5,458 nucleotides of DNA. It comes from Melioribacteraceae bacterium. GTDB lineage: Bacteria; Bacteroidota; Ignavibacteria; Ignavibacteriales; Melioribacteraceae. The notes beneath the pieces are model-generated. The model was not told the origin of the DNA, made no database searches, and saw only the letters and a list, made by a program, of their open reading frames with translations. The stretch spans positions 1 through 5,458 of the forward strand of contig JALSTL010000010.1 in assembly GCA_026983755.1 (NCBI GenBank). Direction: 5' to 3'. Shown in pieces: positions 1-5,458 of the stretch (within the stretch, counting starts at the first letter, position 1; the number at the start of each line of letters is the position of its first letter). Made by a program: the position numbers and the translations under genes.

Positions 1-2517
1 AAGTTTAACTCTTTGAGCTTCTCCTCCGGAAAGTGTTGTTGCTTGCTGACCAAGTTTAACATATCCCAAACCAACATCAAAAAGAGATTGTAATTTTCTT
101 TTTATTCTCGGTTGGTCTTCAAAAAAAAGCAAAGCTGTTTCAATTGTCATTTCCAAAACATCACTAATACTTTTTGTTTTGAAAAGAACTTCCAACGTTT
201 CTCTATTATATCTTTTTCCGTTACATTCTTCGCAAAGGACATAAACATCCGGCAAAAAATTCATTTCAATTTTTTTCAATCCGTCGCCGTTACATTCTTC
301 GCATCTTCCGCCTTTAACATTAAAACTGAACCTTCCGGCATGGTAACCTCTAATTTTCGATTCCGGTAGTTGTGAAAATAAATCTCTTATGTATGTAAAA
401 ACTCCGGTATAAGTTGCCGGATTGGAGCGCGGCGTTCTTCCGATTGGTGATTGATCTATTTCTATAATCTTATCAATATTTTCCAATCCGATTATTTTTT
501 TATATGGTAAAGGAACCGTTTTGGATTTATAAATTTTCTTCATTAAAATTTTTACAAGCGTTTCATTAATTAAAGAAGATTTACCCGAACCGCTTACGCC
601 GGTAACAGCAACAAAAGTACCAAGCGGTATTTTAAGGTTTACATTCTGCAAGTTGTTTCCGGTTGCTTTAATCAATTCAATAAACTTACCGTTCCCTTTC
701 CTTCTCTGCTTAGGAATTTCAATTCGTTTTTCATTTAGCAAATAAGAAACGGTCAACGATTTATTTTTAATATCTTTATTGATTTTTTCTTTTGTTCCTT
801 CAAAACAAATTTCTCCACCGTGCACGCCGGCTTTAGGTCCTAAATCTACAATGTAATCGGAGCTTTCAATTGTTTCTTTATCATGTTCAACTACAATAAC
901 CGTATTATCCAAATCTCTTAATTTTTTTAAAGAGTTAATTAATTTCACATTATCACTTTGGTGTAAACCTATACTGGGTTCATCCAAAACATAAAGCACA
1001 CCGGAAAGTTGCGAACCTATTTGTGTTGCCAATCTAATTCTTTGAGATTCTCCGCCGGATAGTGTTTTGGCAGAACGATTAAGTGTAAGATAATCTAGAC
1101 CGACATTTAAAAGAAAATCTAATCTTGCGTTTATTTCTTTTAAAATTTGTGTAGCAATTATTTTTGCATTACCTTCAAATTGCAAATTGCTAAAAAACTT
1201 TTTTACTTTAATGATAGATAAATTTGTTACTTCACTAATATTTTTATCATTTATTTTTACCGCAAGCGATTCCTTACGTAACCTTCCTCCGTTACAAACC
1301 GAACAAGTTTTGGTAACCATAAAAGATTCCGCCCATGCTCTTATTTTAGATGAAGAAGTTGTTTCGTATTGATTTTTTATATAATTAAAAACTCCGGAAA
1401 ATTTGTGCATATATTTTGCATTTTTTCCTTTACCGAAACTGTAAGTAAATGGAATTTTTTCATCGCTTCCGTAAAGAATTATATTTATTTGATCTTTTGA
1501 TATATCTTTGAGTTTGGTATCGTAATTAAATCCGAAATGCTCGGCAACGGCATCAAGCTGATTATAAAACCAAATATTTCTCGGCTTACCTATCGGAACA
1601 ATTCCTTCTTCCTTTATTGTTTTATCCCAATCTGGAATTATTAAATCAATATCCAATTCTTTTTTTTCTCCAAGTCCATCGCAACTTTTACAAGAACCGT
1701 AAGGAGAGTTAAAAGAAAATGTATTGGGTGCAAGTTCTTGATAGTTAATTCCGCAAACGGTACATGCAAAATTTCTACTAAATAATTGCTCCTTCTCGCC
1801 ATCATAAATTATAATACTGCTATTACCGAAATTAAGTGCCACTTCAATTGATTCACTTAATCTATATCTTGATTTTTCTTTAACTACTAATTTATCAATT
1901 AGAATTTCGATATTATGAATTTTATATCTGTCAACTTTAAAACCTTTGTACAGTTCAACAATTTCACCGTCAATGCGGACTTTTATAAATCCGTCTCTCT
2001 GTATATCTTCAAACAATTCTCTGTAATGACCTTTTCTACCTCTAACAACCGGAGCAAAAATAAATATTTTTTTATTTTCATAATCTTTAATAATTCTTTC
2101 TATAATTTGATCTGTTGATTGCTTTTGTACTTCTCTGCCGCAATTATAACAATGTGCAACACCTACGCGTGCATATAACAAACGTAAGAAATCATATATT
2201 TCTGTAATAGTACCAACAGTAGAACGCGGATTGCCACCGGTTGATTTTTGTTCAATTGAAACAGCCGGACTTAATCCTTCTATTAAATCAACATCGGGTC
2301 TTTCAAGCTGTCCGAGAAATTGTCTTGCATACGCCGATAACGATTCTACATATCTTCTTTGTCCTTCTGCAAAAATTGTATCGAATGCCAAAGAGGATTT
2401 ACCGGAACCGGATAAACCTGTAATTACTGTTAAAGAATTCCTAGGAATTTCCAAGTTAATATTTTTTAAGTTATGCTCTCTGGCTCCTTTAATGTATATC
2501 TTATTTTGCTCGGGCAT
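1..2517 (-). CDS. uvrA: Excinuclease ABC subunit A (UvrA), 3' end cut off by the window
   Basis: UvrA is the ABC-type ATPase that dimerises, scans DNA for bulky lesions and loads UvrB in nucleotide excision repair; it acts in the cytoplasm on the chromosome. I translated the whole frame and it is open for 839 codons with no frameshift. Visible in order: Walker A GLSGSGKS at residues 34-41, SIEQKSTGGNPRSTVGT near 88-104, CxxC at 123/126, the first zinc module C252/C255/C276/C279, a further CxxC at 405/408, signature LSGGE 486-490, Walker B VLDEP 510-514, second Walker A GVSGSGKS 640-647, second zinc module C739/C742/C762/C765, and second signature LSGGE 829-833 at the edge. The missing part is the second Walker B and C-terminus, about 100 residues by comparison with the usual ~940. 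The start is ATG at 2517, giving MPEQNKIYIKGAREHNLKN, which fits the family N-terminus. An in-frame TTG at 2556 is possible but less likely. There is no Shine-Dalgarno sequence and I saw no SOS box. It diverges from the YigZ gene. Confidence 0.98.
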   Translation of the reverse strand, partial: MPEQNKIYIKGAREHNLKNINLEIPRNSLTVITGLSGSGKSSLAFDTIFAEGQRRYVESLSAYARQFLGQLERPDVDLIEGLSPAVSIEQKSTGGNPRSTVGTITEIYDFLRLLYARVGVAHCYNCGREVQKQSTDQIIERIIKDYENKKIFIFAPVVRGRKGHYRELFEDIQRDGFIKVRIDGEIVELYKGFKVDRYKIHNIEILIDKLVVKEKSRYRLSESIEVALNFGNSSIIIYDGEKEQLFSRNFACTVCGINYQELAPNTFSFNSPYGSCKSCDGLGEKKELDIDLIIPDWDKTIKEEGIVPIGKPRNIWFYNQLDAVAEHFGFNYDTKLKDISKDQINIILYGSDEKIPFTYSFGKGKNAKYMHKFSGVFNYIKNQYETTSSSKIRAWAESFMVTKTCSVCNGGRLRKESLAVKINDKNISEVTNLSIIKVKKFFSNLQFEGNAKIIATQILKEINARLDFLLNVGLDYLTLNRSAKTLSGGESQRIRLATQIGSQLSGVLYVLDEPSIGLHQSDNVKLINSLKKLRDLDNTVIVVEHDKETIESSDYIVDLGPKAGVHGGEICFEGTKEKINKDIKNKSLTVSYLLNEKRIEIPKQRRKGNGKFIELIKATGNNLQNVNLKIPLGTFVAVTGVSGSGKSSLINETLVKILMKKIYKSKTVPLPYKKIIGLENIDKIIEIDQSPIGRTPRSNPATYTGVFTYIRDLFSQLPESKIRGYHAGRFSFNVKGGRCEECNGDGLKKIEMNFLPDVYVLCEECNGKRYNRETLEVLFKTKSISDVLEMTIETALLFFEDQPRIKRKLQSLFDVGLGYVKLGQQATTLSGGEAQRVKL

Positions 2518-2546
2518 AAAATTTATTTCTGAAATTTTTAGTTTGG

Positions 2547-2619
2547 AAAAGTTCAAATTTATATATTAGTTAAAGCAATTAAGAAAATCAATTTTTTTTA
2601 TATTTAATATTGAACTTTT
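2547..2619. repeat. Imperfect inverted repeat in the divergent uvrA/yigZ promoter region
   Basis: The left arm (2547-2566) and right arm (2600-2619) match at 17 of 20 positions as an inverted repeat. The outer 10 bp are perfect: AAAAGTTCAA at 2547-2556 and TTGAACTTTT at 2610-2619. The arms are 33 nt apart, and the right arm ends on the base before the yigZ ATG. Each divergent gene therefore reads the same TTGAACTTTT in its own direction near its start. It could be a paired operator or two copies of a promoter element; a hairpin is less likely given the long spacer. The match is seen directly and the function is inferred. Confidence 0.5.
2563..2591 (-). promoter_or_regulatory. Candidate uvrA promoter (sigma70-like)
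   Basis: On the minus strand, TTGATT (2591-2586) is followed after 17 nt by TAATAT (2568-2563). Each hexamer matches 4 of 6 consensus positions, and the implied 5' leader to the uvrA ATG is about 40 nt. Just downstream, TAAATTTG (2561-2554) fits the Bacteroidota -7 element TAnnTTTG, but no TTG lies at the usual distance upstream of it. The region is very AT-rich, so chance matches are likely. Confidence 0.3.
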
Positions 2620-3246
2620 ATGGAAAAACCGGAAACAATTTTTGTAATAAAAAATACCAATCAAAATAAATACAAAATAAAAGGCTCTTTATTTATTGGA
2701 ATTGCAGAAAAAATATCTTCATCTATGCAAGCAAATTCCATTTTGAATCAAATTCGTAAAAAATATTATGATGCAACACATCATTGTTTTGCTTATCAAT
2801 TATTAAACAATGAAGAAAAATATTCTGATGACGGTGAACCAAACGGAACGGCAGGTATCAGAATATTAAATGCAATTAAACATTTCGGTATTACTAATGT
2901 AATTGTAATTATTGTAAGATATTTCGGCGGAACAAAACTAGGTGTTGGTCCTTTGGGAAAAGCATATTCGCAAACGGCAATGTCTTTGCTGGAAAATACG
3001 GAATTTCTCAAATTAAAAAAATACAACAAAATTAAAATTATTTATAATTACGAAGACAGTAGAAAAATTCATTACTTAATAAATAAATTTACATGTAAAA
3101 AAATTGTAAACGGTTTTGAGCAAAAGCCTGTAATTAATTGCTTGGTTGAAACTGCCGCATTAAAAAATTTTATCGAAAAATTAAACGAGCAGACAAAAGG
3201 TAATGCGATTATTAAAACAGATAGTAAATCCGTTTACGTTAAATAA
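2620..3246 (+). CDS. yigZ: YigZ/IMPACT family protein
   Basis: This 208-residue protein is a complete member of the IMPACT/YigZ family (UPF0029); E. coli YigZ has a similar length. The N-terminal domain (about residues 15-125) carries the family hallmarks: DATHHCFAY at 51-59, SDDGEPNGTAG at 69-79, and VRYFGGTKLGVGPLGKAY at 99-116. The remainder, about 135-205, fits the C-terminal ferredoxin-like domain (DUF1949) common in bacterial members. Eukaryotic IMPACT inhibits the kinase GCN2. The bacterial role is not established; the fold resembles part of elongation factor G and nucleic-acid binding has been proposed. No signal peptide or membrane segment is visible, so it should be cytoplasmic. The ATG start has no Shine-Dalgarno sequence; the 10 bases before it are TTGAACTTTT, part of the inverted repeat shared with uvrA. 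It stands alone on its strand, with 257 nt before the next gene and no clear terminator. Confidence 0.95.
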   Translation: MEKPETIFVIKNTNQNKYKIKGSLFIGIAEKISSSMQANSILNQIRKKYYDATHHCFAYQLLNNEEKYSDDGEPNGTAGIRILNAIKHFGITNVIVIIVRYFGGTKLGVGPLGKAYSQTAMSLLENTEFLKLKKYNKIKIIYNYEDSRKIHYLINKFTCKKIVNGFEQKPVINCLVETAALKNFIEKLNEQTKGNAIIKTDSKSVYVK

Positions 3247-3455
3247 ATTTATATAAATATCGTATCGGATTAAACACAAATAAAATGAACAATATTCGTT
3301 ATAAATTTTCAGAAGTTTCAAATACTTTGCTATGGACAAATAAAAAGTAAATTTCCGTAACCAAATCAAATTTTTGGGGAACGATAAAAACGAATTTTTA
3401 AAATAAAATTATAGTTGAAAAAAAGATTTTCTTTAACTAATTTTAATATAAGATA

Positions 3456-3486
3456 TTGAACTCCCATAATATTATTATATTATAAA
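3456..3486 (+). promoter_or_regulatory. Candidate promoter of the Rrf2-family gene
   Basis: TTGAAC at 3456-3461 resembles a -35 box. TATAAA at 3481-3486 lies 19 nt further on, and weaker A/T hexamers occur at 17-18 nt spacing. The implied transcription start would fall close to the ribosome binding site, giving a very short leader. TTGAAC is also part of ATATTGAACT, which recurs exactly before yigZ (2607-2616), so it may instead belong to another element. The AT-rich background keeps confidence low. Confidence 0.3.
3466..3483. promoter_or_regulatory. Perfect 7-4-7 palindrome, candidate operator of the Rrf2 regulator
   Basis: ATAATAT (3466-3472) and ATATTAT (3477-3483) are exact inverted copies around TATT. 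The site lies 20 bases upstream of the regulator's ATG and overlaps the likely -10 region, where an autoregulatory operator would block RNA polymerase. Rrf2 proteins are dimers that bind dyad sites and many control their own gene. The site does not match the IscR or NsrR consensus as I know them, and AT-only palindromes arise easily in such DNA. Confidence 0.3.
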
Positions 3487-3493
3487 ATTTTTT

Positions 3494-3499
3494 AGAGGA
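3494..3499 (+). promoter_or_regulatory. Ribosome binding site of the Rrf2-family gene
   Basis: AGAGGA lies 4 nt before the ATG at 3504, with its GAGG core ending 5 nt before it. It fixes the start choice. It also stands out because uvrA and yigZ have no such sequence. Confidence 0.7.
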
Positions 3500-3503
3500 A
3501 GAT

Positions 3504-3932
3504 ATGATTTATACCAAAACCGGAGAATACGCTATAAGAGCAATCTTATACCTTGCACGTCAATCGGAAGATTCTTTAGTTATGGCGTCAAAAATTGCCA
3601 AAGAAGAAGATATTCCGTCTCATTATTTAGCAAAAATTCTACAAAGAATGGCAAAATACGGATTTGTTATTTCCTACAAAGGACGCGGTGGCGGTTTTAA
3701 AATAACAAAAGATGCTCTGAACAGTTCAATTCTGGAAATAGTTGAACGAATTGAAGGTCCTGTTATAACTCTAAAATGTGTTACCGGTTTAAAAGAATGC
3801 TCCGATGAATATCCTTGTCCGTTACACGAAGAATGGAGCGAATTAAGAGATAGAATTTACAATTTGATTTCGGGAAAATCAGTTGGTGAAGTAGCCAAAG
3901 AATACAATGAGGTTTTACAAAAGGTTGTTTAA
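3504..3932 (+). CDS. Rrf2-family transcriptional regulator, probably Fe-S binding
   Basis: This 142-residue protein is a full-length Rrf2-family winged-helix DNA-binding regulator. The N-terminus MIYTKTGEYAIRAILYLA is the family opening. The helix-turn-helix covers about residues 25-55 (ASKIAKEEDIPSHYLAKILQ), followed by the wing with KGRGGGFKI at 59-67. A long C-terminal helix for dimerisation begins after residue 106. Cys92, Cys99 and Cys105 sit where IscR, NsrR and RsrR carry cluster-ligating cysteines, and His108 follows in CPLHEEW, close to the His107 ligand of E. coli IscR. A [2Fe-2S] or [4Fe-4S] cluster sensing iron-sulfur status, redox or nitric oxide is therefore inferred. The C-x6-C-x5-C spacing differs slightly from E. 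coli IscR (x5, x5), so I do not assign it to a named member. No Fe-S assembly or NO-detoxification gene is in view. It converges on the methyltransferase gene with 4 nt between stop codons. Confidence 0.93.
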   Translation: MIYTKTGEYAIRAILYLARQSEDSLVMASKIAKEEDIPSHYLAKILQRMAKYGFVISYKGRGGGFKITKDALNSSILEIVERIEGPVITLKCVTGLKECSDEYPCPLHEEWSELRDRIYNLISGKSVGEVAKEYNEVLQKVV

Positions 3933-3936
3933 TCTT

Positions 3937-4587
3937 TTAGTTTTTTATTTTTATTCCTACTCCTATACCATCTCCAATCGGCAAAATAATTGAATTTATT
4001 ACCGGTTCATTTAAAAATAGTTTATTAAATTTTCTTATTTGATTTGTACTTCGTTTATATTTATTAGGAACTTCCATATTGTCGGATGCGGCAAATCCTT
4101 GCCATAAAAGATTATCTACAAAAAATATTCCTCCCTTTTTTAATAAATTTAATGATAAATAAAAAAGTTCTTCATAATCTTCTTTATCAACATCTAAAAA
4201 TATAAAATTGTATTTATCTTTTAGATGCGGCATAATGTTTTTAGCGTTTCCTTCCAGTAATTTTATTTTTTCCGTTAATCCGGATTTAATAAAATTATTT
4301 ATGGCAATAGGAATATTATTTTTACTTAATTCAATTGTATCAACGGTTGCACCGGAATTTAGATTCCTTGCAATTCTTATAGTTGAATAACCAATTGCAG
4401 TACCAATCTCCAAAACTCTTTTCGGTTTTGTAATAATTATAAGTTGTTCAAGAAATTCTGCCGAATTCCAATTTAGTATTGGTACTTTGTTTTCTTTAGC
4501 AAAGTTTTCAAGTTCCAAAATAAAACTATCTTTTTCGTTTCTTAATTTTTCTAAATATTTAATCTGATTGGAATAATGTATTGGCAA
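3937..4587 (-). CDS. Class I SAM-dependent O-methyltransferase, TrmR/YrrM-like
   Basis: This 216-residue protein belongs to the catechol-O-methyltransferase-like family (methyltransferase family 3). The SAM-binding motif I is VLEIGTAIGYST at residues 58-69, the acidic residue after strand 2 is E86 in DTIELS, and GNA at 113-115 follows. FLDVDKEDY at 130-138 and VDN at 157-159 supply the probable divalent-metal ligands D132, D158 and N159. Length and motifs fit B. subtilis TrmR/YrrM (about 217 residues), which methylates 5-hydroxyuridine at tRNA position 34. That substrate is a family-based inference; small-molecule catechol-like substrates are the alternative. The start codon is TTG at 4587, chosen because AAGGTGA lies just upstream and no other good start exists before Met119. 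It follows the protease gene by 4 nt and is probably co-transcribed. No terminator hairpin is visible at its 3' end. Confidence 0.92.
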   Translation of the reverse strand: MPIHYSNQIKYLEKLRNEKDSFILELENFAKENKVPILNWNSAEFLEQLIIITKPKRVLEIGTAIGYSTIRIARNLNSGATVDTIELSKNNIPIAINNFIKSGLTEKIKLLEGNAKNIMPHLKDKYNFIFLDVDKEDYEELFYLSLNLLKKGGIFFVDNLLWQGFAASDNMEVPNKYKRSTNQIRKFNKLFLNEPVINSIILPIGDGIGVGIKIKN

Positions 4588-4591
4588 AATA

Positions 4592-4598
4592 TCACCTT
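4592..4598 (-). promoter_or_regulatory. Ribosome binding site of the methyltransferase, overlapping the protease stop codon
   Basis: On the minus strand AAGGTGA (4598-4592) ends 4 nt before the TTG start at 4587. Its last three bases, TGA (4594-4592), are the stop codon of the upstream protease gene. It is a good Shine-Dalgarno match (within AAGGAGGTGA) and supports the TTG start. It also suggests translational coupling between the two genes. Confidence 0.75.
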
Positions 4599-4918
4599 AA
4601 ATAAATCATTTTTTTTGTTATGGAAAAATCTTGAACAGTTAAACGATAAAAATAAACACCGGAAGCTAATCCGGAAGCATCGAATGTTGCTGTATAAACA
4701 CCCGGAAGTTTTTCTTCGTTAACAAGTGTTGATACTTCTTGCCCAAGCATGTTATAAACTTTTATATTAACAAGTTGCATAGCTGTTCCTTGAGAAGCTT
4801 GCCATGTATCAGCTGGAACAATAAAAGAAGGAATTGCATACTGAATAGTAGTTGTAGCAATATTATCCGTGGTGCTATTCCCAAAAGGATTTGGAAAATT
4901 TTGAGACAATTTATAATT
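4592..4918 (-). other. T9SS type A C-terminal sorting domain of the S8 protease
   Basis: Encoded residues NYKLSQNFPNPF open the domain. IKVYNMLGQEVSTLV, GVYTATFDASGLASGVYFYRL and the terminal KKMIYLR complete it. This is the immunoglobulin-like domain recognised by the type IX secretion machinery and usually removed on export. It is longer than the common form: about 7 extra residues follow NPF, and about 15 extra lie between AIP and KVYN. The wording is that of Ignavibacteria, and it is the main taxonomic clue in the window. Confidence 0.9.
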
Positions 4919-5458
4919 TGTAGGAATAATTAATATTTCAGGCACATTTAAGTTTAGATGAACATCTTCTTCCGCATAACGCCATTTATAAAAGCCTTCT
5001 TCCGGCTCCCTATGTATAAGGTTATTTCCATTTCTTACTTCATAAGCAAAACTTAAAACATCATTGGGTAAAGCTTTGGGAATTTCAATTCTGTAAGTAC
5101 CGTTTTCATTTGAATCTATCTTTCCTTCAGATATATAATCGGAATAATTGTAATGGTACAAAATCCAAATTTGATTGTCCAAGTATTTTTGTTCGAACTT
5201 TTTATTAAGGAAATATTTCCCGTTTACATTTTCAATATTGGGATAAGTAACGGCACTAATTGCATTAAGAATTCCATAACCGACAGAATCATTTGGAGAA
5301 GTAACATTGTTGCAGGATTCGAATAAAATATTTCTGGTTTGTGTATTTTTCAAATACGGATATGCTGAAATAAGTTGTGCCGCAATTCCGGCAACAATAG
5401 GAGCGGAATAAGATGTTCCGCTACCAAAAGAATATCCTTCATTATAAAAACTTTCGTG
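4592..5458 (-). CDS. Secreted S8 (subtilisin-like) serine protease with T9SS sorting domain, 5' end outside the window
   Basis: The frame is open from the right edge to a TGA at 4594-4592, giving 288 visible residues. The first segment contains GSGTSYSAPIVAGIAAQL, the subtilase serine motif; the catalytic Ser is visible residue 16 (codon 5413-5411). GYGILNA at 60-66 is the usual end of the S8 catalytic domain. Residues of about 80-175 look like a beta-rich linker domain that I do not recognise. A T9SS type A sorting domain fills 181-288 and ends KKMIYLR. The Asp and His of the catalytic triad, the oxyanion Asn and the signal peptide would lie to the right of the window. A TTG at 5353 could be mistaken for a start, but the protease motif upstream shows it is an internal Leu codon. 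The protein is expected to cross the inner membrane by Sec and the outer membrane by T9SS, then be released or surface-anchored. Its substrate is unknown. The methyltransferase gene follows after 4 nt. Confidence 0.93.
   Translation of the reverse strand, partial: HESFYNEGYSFGSGTSYSAPIVAGIAAQLISAYPYLKNTQTRNILFESCNNVTSPNDSVGYGILNAISAVTYPNIENVNGKYFLNKKFEQKYLDNQIWILYHYNYSDYISEGKIDSNENGTYRIEIPKALPNDVLSFAYEVRNGNNLIHREPEEGFYKWRYAEEDVHLNLNVPEILIIPTNYKLSQNFPNPFGNSTTDNIATTTIQYAIPSFIVPADTWQASQGTAMQLVNIKVYNMLGQEVSTLVNEEKLPGVYTATFDASGLASGVYFYRLTVQDFSITKKMIYLR

Larger units (their letters stand above)
3247..3503. other. AT-rich intergenic region between yigZ and the Rrf2 gene
   Basis: These 257 bases hold no convincing gene. 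A 21-codon frame beginning ATGAACAATATTCG at 3285 has no ribosome binding site and no recognisable product. I found no strong GC-rich hairpin with a T-run that would terminate yigZ. The right-hand 50 bases contain the probable Rrf2 promoter, palindrome and ribosome binding site, listed separately. Confidence 0.6.

Noticed and set aside
112..369. Plus-strand 85-codon frame
   Set aside because: It lies wholly inside uvrA on the opposite strand, where I translated the uvrA frame through the second zinc module without a break; the plus-strand product is low-complexity and unrecognisable.
2231..2569. Plus-strand 112-codon frame at the uvrA 5' end
   Set aside because: It is antisense to the Walker A and N-terminal part of uvrA, whose protein sequence is strongly conserved; this frame is a shadow.
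2518..2619. SOS (LexA) operator for uvrA
   Set aside because: I looked for a GAAC-N4-GTTC type or CTGT-N8-ACAG type box and found neither; the GTTC and GAAC words present are too far apart (arms 2547-2566 and 2600-2619).
2796..3029. Minus-strand 77-codon frame within yigZ
   Set aside because: It is antisense to the conserved IMPACT motifs of the plus-strand gene and has no features of its own.
3285..3350. A 21-codon plus-strand frame in the yigZ-Rrf2 gap
   Set aside because: It has no ribosome binding site and no recognisable motif, and short open frames are expected in AT-rich intergenic DNA.
3181..3369. Minus-strand 62-codon frame across the yigZ 3' end
   Set aside because: It overlaps yigZ in antisense and continues into AT-rich intergenic DNA; its composition is that of random AT-rich translation.
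3424..3436. Small AAAGA/TCTTT hairpin upstream of the Rrf2 gene
   Set aside because: A five-pair A/T stem with a TTT loop is too weak for a terminator or riboswitch element and is expected by chance here.
4739..4933. Plus-strand 64-codon frame within the protease sorting domain
   Set aside because: It is antisense to a clearly recognisable T9SS domain and shows no family features.
5351..5353. TTG as the start of a separate 253-residue gene
   Set aside because: The frame continues upstream to the window edge and encodes the subtilase GTSYSAP motif, so this codon is an internal leucine.

Overview
The window looks like an ordinary chromosomal segment of an AT-rich member of the Bacteroidota/Chlorobiota/Ignavibacteriota assemblage, most likely Ignavibacteriota. 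The main evidence is the C-terminus of the right-hand gene. It is a type IX secretion (T9SS) type A sorting domain with the KVYNMLGQEVSTLVNEEK and SGVYFYRL...KKMIYLR wording that is typical of Ignavibacteria. The placement is inferred from memory of such sequences, not from a search.

Layout from left to right. (1) Bases 1-2517, minus strand: uvrA, the damage-recognition ATPase of nucleotide excision repair. It is uninterrupted for 839 codons and runs off the left edge about 100 residues before its expected end. (2) Bases 2518-2619: a 102-bp divergent promoter region holding an imperfect inverted repeat with identical 10-bp ends. (3) Bases 2620-3246, plus strand: a complete YigZ/IMPACT family protein. 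(4) Bases 3247-3503: a 257-bp AT-rich leader region with a promoter-like arrangement and a perfect 7-4-7 palindrome just upstream of the next gene. (5) Bases 3504-3932, plus strand: an Rrf2-family regulator with three cysteines spaced as in the Fe-S binding members (IscR/NsrR/RsrR group). (6) Bases 3937-4587, minus strand: a TrmR/YrrM-like O-methyltransferase that starts with TTG. (7) Bases 4592-5458, minus strand: the C-terminal 288 residues of a secreted subtilisin-like (S8) protease with a T9SS sorting domain, running off the right edge.

The genes do not form one obvious pathway. The protease and the methyltransferase are an evident transcriptional pair: 4 nt separate them, and the methyltransferase ribosome binding site includes the protease stop codon. 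The regulator converges on this pair with only 4 nt between stop codons, and it has no evident target operon in view. uvrA and yigZ diverge and may share control through the inverted repeat.

I see no RNA genes, mobile elements, CRISPR arrays or clear intrinsic terminators, and no new multi-gene system. The points most worth checking are regulatory: the shared TTGAACT-containing motif upstream of three genes, the palindrome at the regulator's promoter, the coupled TTG start, and two insertions inside the sorting domain.
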